64,000 nucleotides of DNA, taken from assembly GCF_965638725.1 (NCBI RefSeq), contig NC_134951.1:43726746-43790745 (forward strand), in the 5' to 3' direction. A model generated the notes under the pieces. It did not search any database, had not been told where the DNA came from, and worked only from the letters and a program-made list of their open reading frames with translations. The stretch is from Aptenodytes patagonicus (lineage: Eukaryota > Chordata > Aves > Sphenisciformes > Spheniscidae). This document shows positions 12,301 through 23,564 of the stretch, piece after piece (position 1 is the first letter of the stretch; the number at the start of each line of letters is the position of its first letter). The position numbers and the translations under genes were made by a program.

Positions 12301-15300
12301 TTTCTTAAAAAAAAAAAAAACCCAACCAATGTTAAAACCAACATAGAACATTTTGACATTGAACATAATCTTTGACTCAACAGCACTTCACGGGTTTAAG
12401 TTGGTTTGATCACCTGTTGCCCGGAAGAAAAAATAGGAGGCAATATCCTCAGGATGGGTACCTACTACTACATCACGTTTGCATTTCATAAAATAACCTA
12501 GTGTTATTTACTTTACAAAAGTAAAATGAATGCATTTGCAAACAGGAATAATTGCTATAAAGCAAGAACAACATCGAGCTGCAGTTGTACAGAGCTCTCC
12601 AAAACCAGGAGTTTAAAGAAACTAGAAGCCTCAGAAAGACCCAACTTACTTCAATTTGGCTGCCTGAGTGGGTTCCAGTATGAGTCGCAGCTGTTCACAA
12701 AGCTGCTGTGATAGAGGAGCTGTCAGTGCTAAGTACCTCTGCCACAACTGTGCTGCTTCCTTCTCCTAAAACATCATACATCACAGAAAGAAATAAAAGT
12801 TAATTATGAAAAAACAAAAAGTTGGGAAGCACTGCCTGAAAAAAGAAAACAAACCTCAGTGTACCAAGGGGGAGGCAGTAGGTAACTGTCAGCTGGAACT
12901 GTGAGGGTGTCTTGTGAGCACTCTGTAAAGATGACAATTTGCATTCAACGTAGCATGCTCCTTGCTGCTACAAAGCTGCAGTGTGCAATGACCATTCCTC
13001 TAGGAGTTCACAAGCAACTTTGGCATTGCTGTTGATATAGGCCAGCATCTGATAGTTGGGTATTACAGCAAGGCAAGCCGTAAAGTCTGCTAAGTTCTCC
13101 ATTGGCCATCAAAAATAGTATTACTTACATTAATTAAAATTCAGCAAATTGTTAAGCCTCTACGCTGGCAATTTCATTCAGGAATTACTTCCAAATTTGG
13201 TTTACAGTTCATGACTAGGACGGTCAGAGCAAGTATCATATTCTGATTCTGCTGTTGGTTAGCTCGAACTCCACCACTGCAACTGAAGGAGACAGCTTCT
13301 GTCCATCATAATTTTGTGAAAGTGGTGTCCAGCACTTAACTGCAGGTGACAACTCAAAATGGAAGGAGCTTGGCAGGACTGAGAAAAATGTTTCTAACTA
13401 TGCAAGTTTTAGAACTCATTATCAGCAGAGTAACTTTCTGCAAATAGCACACAGCATGTTCAAAACAAGATCTGAAACATCATTCTGCTTTAAGGATAAT
13501 GTAATTTTCTTCAGAGTAAGTTAAACATAACAACAAAAATAGCATCGAAATCATGCTATTTTGAATATTTAGATTCCAGCCTGCTTGGCTTCCTCAGTGT
13601 TTCAGCAGTAAAACAAGATGAAATAATGCAATGAAGGACTCTTATGACAGTTTTATACCAAAACGAGGTCACGAACCTCATCTGGAGTTCCAGACTGCTG
13701 TGTCTGCCAAGCTTCCAACTGCCTTTCAAGTTCCTTTCTTAGCTCTTCAGGATCTCTAACGATGTGCTAGAATTGAAGTTATGAGGTTTATGAGACAGAA
13801 AAATATGTTGACAGATCTGGTGATCCCCAAACTATAGCAAACTATAAAAAAGTAAAAATGCATTGTTCTTATTCTTTTAGACACAAAAATACCTGAAAAA
13901 AATTAAATGAAGATTCTAAATCTCCATTTTTTTAATAGCTTCCACGTACAGGAAGGATAAATACCTCTCCACAAATACCTGCATCTGTGACACAATCAAC
14001 ATAGAAACAAAGCTAGGAACATCTATGATAGAGACACTGAAAATAATCAAATACAGAACTTCAAGAAAATTCAATGAAATTATCTTGACAAACACCAGAT
14101 TTAATGACAGTATAATGGAGAGCAAACTGCTGAATACTACCTATCTAGTATCTTCCAAAATATAATATGCTTCACTTAATTATAGCTTTTTAAAAGCTTC
14201 ATTCAAACCACTTAGAATTGAATTCTATCTTCCTCTTTACCTGCCAGCAAATACTATTTGATAAACCATTCTGTTGAAGGACACCCAAGCTTTATTACAC
14301 TTCTTTCACTTTTATTGTGCTTTCAGTGACAACTTCTGTTCCTGACTTGTAAAACTGTAGTTTAGCCAAACAGTAGTATATGGTCTGCATAACCTGCAGG
14401 TTTACGGATTAAGGAAAATAAGCCTATGAACGCAAACTCAACAGTACCAATAACTTCTCATTCCTCAAGAAGCAGCAGCAGTCCCTCTGGTCACCTACTG
14501 CAGGTTTAAGGAAGGGAGGAAGAATGTACATGGAGGAGGCTTCTTCCCACTTCCTTTTGCTGAAAGCTGAGAACGTGCACTTCCCCCCCAGCATCGCTTC
14601 TCCCTCTTTAACTGGTGCTGCAAGAGCTCCCCCTCCTGTTTCAGGTTTTGCATGTCAATTAAAAAAAAAAAAACACCCACAAACCACACCACCAACAAAA
14701 AAAGGCACCTAACTATTCTGAGAACAGAACACTCTTGCATTCAGCAGCCTTTTTCCAAAGAGCTGCAACATTTGGCATTAAGATGGAAATAGCAGGTATA
14801 GCTGGCACACAATCCTTTCCGTGCTGTACATAGAAACAATAAAATATCGCCCTCCAAGTATGTATTCAGGACACAATATTATAAACATGAAAGGTCAATA
14901 CTTCTAAAAAAAAACCACTGAAAATATTCTTACTTTATCAACTGGTTATCCACCACCAACTGTTTCTATGCCGTAGCTCTTTATGATAAAATGTGCTTTT
15001 TCACAGCTAACAGTTTGCACTGGGAAACTATGAGTGTTACATGAAACTCTAGGATTTTCTAGGCTATAATAATATTTTTGAATTGAGACATTCATAAAAG
15101 GCTCACAAAGGTTCTATAATACTTGCAATCAGCTTTTTTTGAGGAAGTAATATATTGTGATGAATTAACTGAGGTGAATTCTTTGTCCACAATGACTTTC
15201 AAGTCATTGATGCATAGCGCTCTCATCAATCTGAACCCTTTTTTTACCTTCAGGCCACACACCCTTGCCCATCGCTTTCCACTCTACCCAAGCATTTGAT

Positions 15301-15744
15301 CAGCAGATTCATCGGAGCAAAACAGTTCTTGACAGTTAGAAAAACAAAAGTTTTTTTCAAAAAGAGTGAGCATGGGGAGGACTTGTCATTTTAAAGTCAT
15401 CATTCAGCTGCATATACAACAGTTGTGCGTTATTTTCATTCTGCTATTAAAGAACAGCAAGCTACTGAGTTGTCTCAATGAAAGTAATTCTAAACTTTTG
15501 CATTCGCAGAGTTTCATTAACACAGGTCAAATAAAAGAGACTGTTTCTACTACCATAGTTGTAAGAAGACACACTGGGTGTCATACCTGGGGAGTGTCTG
15601 TCAAAAACTGATGGGCTGTATGTATGGTCGAGTCCTTGCTTCTCTCTGGCTTCTCTTCAGTCACCTTTGGTAGCTTTTCTGTTGTAGGGTCACTGACATC
15701 CTCCGAGTCAAAAGTCTGGATCTCTGGCTCCGCTTCACCTGGTG
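6376..15744 (-). CDS. MDN1: MDN1 block 6: MIDAS/VWA domain and C terminus (9 exons)
   Basis: Exons: 15587-15744, 13677-13766, 12650-12765, 11858-12032, 11140-11213, 10932-11046, 9878-9941, 7928-8070, 6376-6564; about residues 2964-3337. The metal-ion site DxSxS is present as DDSSS (codons at 11882-11896), in the context [12 protein letters not shown], and the later VSDGRG loop lies in exon 7928-8070. This domain binds the UBL domains of WDR12 and NLE1. It is the best conserved part of the window ([40 protein letters not shown]). The C terminus LVTASDTL is close to the mammalian end. Donor GTTCGT after 13677 is weak. The 6.6-kb intron 15745-22394 upstream contains the ERV. Confidence 0.97.
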
Positions 15745-18700
15745 CTACAATCACAATTACTAACTTTGTAGTAATTAGTAAAATTAGTAAAAACAAACTA
15801 ATTACTAACTTTGTGGATCACACATAATACAAGAACCCATACTGTATCTCAACTCTTCTACAAAGTGTCTCACATGCTTTGTAGTGCAACCCAGGCATTA
15901 TTTTTTTTAAGAGAAGTGCACAAATTTTAAGACAATCAGTTCTAGGAACAGGATGAATACACCTTGCAACTCATTGGAACAGATAAATATGCATTTCCTT
16001 ATGCAAACTGTTTTTCTCTCATAACCTTCTTGCCAAATGAACAAAATATTAGCGAACAGAGCTTTAACACCTGAAAATTCCATTGGTGAAGTACACTTTT
16101 TGAGCTTCATAGCCTCTCTGACAGAGTGACAAAAGGTACAAAGGTACAAAGCAATTTGAGAACATTCAGCAAATCATCATTAAAAAAAAAATAATGGCAA
16201 TCTTTTCTTATCTCATCTTTTACTCTCTAGTTTTGTAACAGAAGTTTCCTATACATCAGAAATCAATTTACAAATAAAGGAATGGACTAAAATTTTTTTT
16301 TTTATCATTGTTCTTACTATACTACACTGTTTAACAACTCATTTTTTAAGAATTATTCTAAGAAAAAAAAGTATGACATTGTAGATGTTTCAAAGATCCT
16401 AGTTTTTCAGAACGTACTGTTAGAGAATCATGTGGAAAAACAGATAGACTGATTACATGCATGCCTGTACCATAAAGCTAATGAGTCTAGCAAGAGATTT
16501 CAGTGAAGAGATTAAACATGAAGGGATTGGGAAGCAAGAAGGTGAATTCAGGCTGCTAAAACTCATCTCCTGTCTCCAGCCAGCTTTTGTGTTATTTGAT
16601 AAGAAAACCACTCAAAATTCCAAGCTACAGTGTCATTTACTGAGATTCATCAAAATTAAATACTTCTGTTGCAATTGGCAAGAGATATTTATTTATATCT
16701 AGCTTATTTTGTTTGTGTGGGCTGTGTGGCTGACAAGTCAGACCTATCTTCTTCTCATCTACCAACCATTTGCATCTGATAGCCATTTTCTGTTAGGCAG
16801 CCCGTTTTTTTGTTTCATTCCCACTTAAGGAAGAAAGCAGTGAGACAGTCACGCTTCGGTGCTACCGCACCGGAAGTTGTTCAGACCAGCTCCTCAACTT
16901 CTTGATGTTTTGTCAGAAGTTACATACAAAAAAAAGTTATGTGGTGCTGATGCTGGTGACACTGGAACACGTTGTTATATGCCAATTAATTAGGCAAATT
17001 GGCATTGTGTCTAACAGAGGGAAAGTGTTTGCTTTTTACTTATCAAAGAAGTGGTGTCCTGGTTTCTGCAGGGATAGAGTTAATTTCCTTCCTAGTAGCT
17101 GGTACAGTGCTGTGGTTTGGATTTGGGATGAGAACAAGGTTGATAGCAACAACTAAAACATCGGTGTGTTAAGTAGTGCTTACGCTAGTCAAGGACTTTT
17201 CAGCTTCCTATGCTCTACGAAGGCTGGAGGTGCACAAGAAGCTGGGAGGGGGCCCAGCCAGGACAGCTGACCCAAACTGGCCAAAGGGATATTCCATACC
17301 ATGTGACCTCATGCTCAGTACATAAACTGGGGAAAACTGGCTGGGGGGGCCGCTGCTCGGGGACTGGCTGGGTGGTGAGCAATTGCATTGTGCATTTGTT
17401 TATTATTATCATTATCATTTTATTTAAATTATTAAACTGTTTTTATCTCAACCCACAAGTTTTTCTCACTTCTACTCTTCCAATTCTCTCCCCCATCCCA
17501 CTGGGGGGGGGGGGGGAAGGGCGCAGCCAGGGGAAGTGAGTGAGCAGCTGTGTGGTGCTCAGTTGCCAACTGAGGTTAAACCACGACAGTCCTTTTTGGC
17601 GCCTAACGTGGGGCACAAAGGGTTTGAGATAATAACAGATTAACCAGAGTGTATTAAGGAATTTATATCTGTTAACAGTTGTGGGTCACAATGTTGGTTC
17701 CTCTGTTCTCGATATTGATTTGTCTAATCTGCATCGTGCTCTTTTTTTTGCTGTACATGTTAGAGATTGGTGTTGGTTTTTGCAGTTTGCTGTGGTCTGC
17801 AGTGATTGGTGATGTTCCGCTTGGGAGGTTTATTTTTAACACAGTGACCTTGGGCGTAAGTTGTTATCTGAGTGTTGTGCTGAAGCCATTACTGTACTTC
17901 GGATACCACTTTGTGGAGACAATTAGCAATTACAGTTCTTCCTCTGAGAGTTTTTTTTACGGAGGAAATACAGAATGGCAGCATCACTACCTTCTTCTAT
18001 GATGTTTCCTCCTTCATTACAGTAACTTTTCAGTATTTTGAACATCCTTGGGTAGTTAAGATACTTCTATTAATACTTCTTGGGAATATTGTTTCGGTTT
18101 TGTCTAAAGTTGGTAAGCAATTTAAGAATATCATCCAGAGATCTGCCCCAAGGCTGAACAATTATGAGTGGCAGGGTGTGTGGGACAAGATGGGCAAGTA
18201 CCTAGGCCAATGGGCACCCCCAGTGTTTTGGAACTTCACCCCTGAACAAGTGCAGAATCCTGAAAAATCAGAAGAATATTTGGAGGAAGTATGCTGTCAC
18301 CCTGGCAATTCTAGGGAGACACAAGTCACTGCAACGTGCTGGGGCCTGGCCCATGCCTACCGAGCCCTGTTCAACACCATTCAGTACCCTCAAAGGGCAG
18401 AGAAGGTCTCTGGATCTGACGATAAAACAACAGGCGCTGCAGCCACTCCAATCCCAGCAACAGGCCCTGAGGCTGAACCAAAGAGCCAACCTGTGCCGGT
18501 ATCAGTCGCCCCTGTACACAAGAAGAAATTTTGGAAGCGGAAGTCGGCTCGTTTAGTAAGGGAGGAAGAAGCTTCTTCTAAAAGAGAGACAGAGGAAGAA
18601 GTGGATGAGGCAGACTACCCTGGAGAAGGGCCATCACGAGAACAGGAGGACGAGGGCCAGCAACTGCTCGGGGAGGAAGAAGAGGAAGAATTCATAAAAG

Positions 18701-21434
18701 AGGCAGTAACCACCCCATCCCTATCCCTGAGTGAGCTGCGAGATATACAAAAAGATTTCAGCTGTCGTCCAGGTGAGCATATTGTCACCTGGCTGCTCCG
18801 ACGCTGGGATAATGGGGCCAGTAGCCTGGAATTAGAGGGTAGGGAAGCCAAGCAGCTGGGATCCCTTTCTAGGGAAGGGGGCATTGACAAAGCAATCGGA
18901 AAAGGGACACGAATCCTCAGCCTTTGGAGGCGACTCTTGTCAAGCGTGAAGGAGAGGTATCCCTTCAAGGAAGATGTCATATGTTGCCCAAGCAAGTGGA
19001 TCACCATGGAGAAGGAGATCCAGTTTTTAGGAATAAAATGGCAAGATGGACGTCGTCAGATCCCAATGGATGTGATCAACAAAGTAACAGCCATGTCTCC
19101 ACCAACTAGCAAAAAGGAAACACAAGCTTTCTTAGGCGTCATGGGTTTTTGGAGAGTGCATATTCCAAATTACAGTCTGATTGTAAACCCTCTCCATCAA
19201 GTGACCCAGAAGAACGCTTTCAAATGGGGCCCTGAGCAACGACAAGCTTTTGAACAAATTAAAGAGGAGATAGTTCATGCAGTAGCCCTGGGGCCAGTCC
19301 GGGCAGGGCAAGATGTAAAAAATGTGCTCTACACCGCAGCCGGGGAGAACAGCCCTACCTGGAGCCTCTGGCAGAAAGCACCAGGGGAGACTCGAGGTCG
19401 ACCCCTAGGGTTTTGGAGTCGGGAATACAGAGGATCCGAGGCCCGCTATACTCCAACTGAAAAAGAGATATTAGCAGCATATGAAGGGGTTTGAGCTGCT
19501 TTGGAAGTGATCGGCACTGAAGCACAGCTCCTCCTGGCACCCCGACTGCCGGTGCTGGGCTGGATGTTCAAAGGGAGGATCCCCTGTACACATCATGCAA
19601 CTGATGCTACATGGAGTGAGTGGGTCGCACTAATCACACAACGGGCTCGAATAGGAAACCCCAGTCACCCAGGAATCCTGGAAGTGATCATGGATTGGCC
19701 AGAGGGCAAAGATTTTGGAATATCGCCAGAGGAGGAGGTGACGCATGCTGAGGAGGCTCCAATGTATAATAAACTACCAGAAAATGAGAAGCAATATGCT
19801 CTGTTCACTGATGGGTCCTGTCGTATTGTGGGAAAGCATCGGAGGTGGAAAGCTGCTGTGTGGAGTCCTATGCGACAAGTTGTAGAAACTGCTGAAGGAG
19901 AAGGTGAATCGAGCCAATTTGCAGAAGTGAAGGCCATCCAGCTGGCTTTAGACATTGCTGACCAAGAAAAGTGGCCAGTGCTCTATCTCTATACTGACTC
20001 ATGGATGGTGGCAAATGCCCTGTTGGGGTGGCTGCAGCGATGGAAGCAGAGCAACTGGCAGCACAGAGGCAAACCCATCTGGGCTGCCGCATTGTGGCAA
20101 GATATTGCTGCCCGGGTGGAGAACCTGGTTGTAAAAGTCCGTCACGTAGATGCTCACGTACCCAAGAGTCGGGCCACTGAAGAACATCAAAATAACCAGC
20201 AGGTGGATCAGGCTGCTAAGACTGAAGTGGCTCAGGTGGATCTGGACTGGCAACATAAGGGTGAATTATTTATAGCTCGGTGGGCCTATGACACCTCAGG
20301 TCACCAAGGAAAAGATGCAACATACAGATGGGCTCGTGATCGAGGGGTGGACTTAACCTGTGCTATAGTGTCCATGGTCATCCATGAATGTGAAACATGC
20401 GCTGCAATCAAGCAAGCCAAGTGGTTAAAGACTCTCTGGTATGGAGGACGATGGCTGAAATATAAATCTGGGGAGGCCTGGCAGATCGATTATATCACAC
20501 TCCCACAAACCCGCCAAGGCAAGCGCCATGTGCTTACAATGGTGGAGGCAACCACCTGATGGCTGGAAACATATCCCGTGCCCCATGCCACTGCCTGGAA
20601 CACTATCCTGGGCCTTGAAAAGCAAGTCCTATGGCGACATGGCACCCCAGAAAGAATTGAGTCAGACAATGGGACTCATTTCCGAAACAACCTCATAGAC
20701 ACCTGGGCCAAAGAGCACGGCATTGAGTGGGTGTATCACATCCCCTATCATGCACCAGCCTCAGGGAAAATTGAACGATACAATGGACTGTTAAAGACTA
20801 CACTGAGAGCAATGGGTGGCGGGACATTCAAACAGTGGGATACACATTTAGCAAAGGCCACCTGGTTAGTCAACACTCGGGGATCTGCCAATCGAGCTGG
20901 CCCTGCCCAGTCAAAACTTTTACGTACTGTAGATGGGAATAAAGTCCCTGTAGTGCACATAAAAAATATGTTGTGGAAAACAGTTTGGGTTATTCCTGCC
21001 TTGGGCAAAGGCAAACCCATCTGTGGGATTGCTTTTGCTCAAGGACCTGGGTGCACTTGGTGGATAGTGTGGAAGGATGGGGAAGTCCGATGTGTACCTC
21101 AAGGGGATTTGATTTTGGGTGAGAATAGCCAATGATCTGAATTATATGATGTTAATTGCTACATAATATTATATGCCATACTAATGATATTACAGTAAGA
21201 ATCACACAGATTAATGAAGAATGAACTTCGATGAAACCAAGCAAAGCACAGCGATGATGGTACCAGAACTGACTTCAACATGAAACAATCCAACACCACA
21301 TACCATCTCCGTCTTTCCTGCCCTGGAAGATTATTATGACAGATGGAGCCCAAAGTCAAGGACTAAATGAACTCACAGAACATTTTAGAGGGATGGCCCA
21401 TAGACTACGGGAATGATATCTGAGAGAGAGAGAG

Positions 21435-21470
<36 letters not shown>

Positions 21471-23527
21471 CACACACACACACATATATAAAAAAACAGG
21501 AAAAGGGGTGGTGATTAATGGAAATGTATTGGAAAGTGTGGGACTTGGGCATGACGTAGATGGTATAGAATAAGGGGTGGATACTGTCCTGGTTTTGGCA
21601 GGGATAGAGTTAATTTCCTTCCCAGTAGCTGGTCCAGTGCTGTGGTTTGGATTTGGGATGAGAACAAGGTTGGTAACACACCGATGTTTTAGTTGTTGCT
21701 AAGTAGTGCTTACACCAGTCAAGGACTTTTCAGCTTCCCATGCTCTACGGACTGAGAAGGCTGGAGGTGCACAAGAAGCTGGGAGGGGGCACAGCCAGGA
21801 CAGCTGACCCAAACTGGCCAAAGGGACATTCCATACCATGTGACGTCATGCTCAGTACGTAAACTGGGGAAAACTGGCTGGGGGGGCCGCTGCTCAGGGA
21901 CTGGCTGGGCATCGGTCGGTGGGTGGTGAGCAATTGCATTGTGCATCACTTGCTTTGTATATTATTATCATCATTATTACATTATTATTATCATTTTATT
22001 TCAATTATTAAACTGTTTTTATCTCAACCCATGAGTTTTTCTCACTTCTACTCTTCCAATTCTCTCCCCCATCCCACTGGCAGGTGGGAGTGGGCAAGCG
22101 GCTGTGTGGTGCTCAGTTGCCGACTGAGGTTAAACCACGACAAGTGGATAAAGATTAGAGACCATTAACTTGAAAGAAAGCAGCAAACCCCTCTGTCACT
22201 CAACCAGTTTAGCAAGGGCTGACGCTGGTTACTAGGCAGGAGTGAGAATACTGCTGCAGGAAAGTCAGTTAAGAAGCAGATGTTTTAGTCTTATAAAACG
22301 TATACACATCCATTACATGCAAATATAAATACCTACATATACATTTAAAGATGCACGTCAGCGTACGTTTAGAATATTTTTTAAGTTAATGTACCAGGAG
22401 TTTTAGTGGCAGTAGACTTCTTTTTTTCTGGCTTCAGCTCCTCTGCGTCTACTGCTCTAAGATCCTCATTCTTCTGCATTTCTGTTTCCATAGCTGCATC
22501 TTCAGAATCTCCCTCTTCCTTTTCTTCAAGAGGCATAATAGGTTTCTCTTGCTCCTTGCTAGCTACATCTGTATAAAGGCAACAATACTTATTAAGGGGA
22601 AAGAGGAAGGAAAAGTAGTGAAGTTGCAAAAAACCATTACATTCTGAAGCCACTGCGTATCAGTTTTAGTCAACTTCAGAAGAGATCTGAGCTATTGTCT
22701 CAAACCTCAGTTTTATCTTTCATTGTGCTGTGCCATGTTGTGTCAATGAGCTATTGCCCTGAAAACCTGATGAATAAAATAGACTAGTTACTTTAATGGA
22801 AAGCAATTAAATTTAGATTAGAGGAATATTTTTAAAGAGACATCAATTTGTTTGATATAGAATAAAGAACCTGTTGTGTTAGCCTAAATATTTTGCATGT
22901 GTGGTAGTTTGGGCTTCAAAATAATTGAAGTAAGATTTGGAGAGAACAGAGTTTAAATATGGTTATTAAACTAAAACCCATTTTTATGAGTCAATTCAGT
23001 ATTTTCAAAAATGTTATCGTTAGTTCAAACCTGATTGCCAGAGTAGCATTTACTGTAGTGAAATAGTGCTACATCTTAAACCAAAGCAAGGATTGTTAAC
23101 CATAACTTCAGAAAACTTACTGGGAAAAAATACAGTAAATAGGAGCGCTTCAGGATTTGATTTTGCAATGACAACTCTTTACACCCAGAAATACCACCGT
23201 ACCATATGTCTGTGCATCATAGCATTCGGAGCCTTGTTTAATATGTTCAAATGCATCAGCCTCCTCCACGTTTTGTTTAGGCTGAGTTGTATTCTGCTTT
23301 GCTTCACTGCTGGATTCTATGGTTCTGAGTCGCTTGTGGATATGTTCGTTGTGATCTCCCATCGAACGCTCATTGTCTGCCTGACCAGGTTTCCTCTTGA
23401 AACTCTGAAAAAGAACAAAGTAATACCATGAACTTCAAGTAAGGTGCAACCAAATGCTGATTAGAACAAGAGTTCTAACAAGGAGAAACTAAGTCCTGCC
23501 TATTTGCTGATTAATTTTAAGACATTC

Positions 23528-23564
<37 letters not shown>

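Larger units (their letters stand above)
17055..22142 (+). mobile_element. Endogenous retrovirus, avian ERV-L type, internally deleted
   Basis: A 5,088-bp provirus in a single MDN1 intron, opposite in orientation to the gene. It has 5' and 3' LTRs that begin TGTCCTGG and end CACGACA, a 5-bp AGTGG duplication, a primer-binding site, a gag-like region joined in frame to the RT thumb, RNase H and integrase, then about 450 bp of non-coding DNA with a microsatellite, a purine tract and the 3' LTR. There is no env. Protease and the polymerase palm with its YxDD motif are absent, and two in-frame stops lie in pol, so it is defective. The frames are otherwise largely open and the LTRs still align closely, so the insertion is not very old. 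Assignment to ERV-L rests on pol sequence type, duplication length and lack of env. Confidence 0.93.

Noticed and set aside
15154-15175. Possible C/D-box snoRNA signals (GTGATGA close to CTGAG)
   Set aside because: The two boxes are far too close for a C/D snoRNA and no terminal stem is present. No other intron gave a convincing snoRNA.
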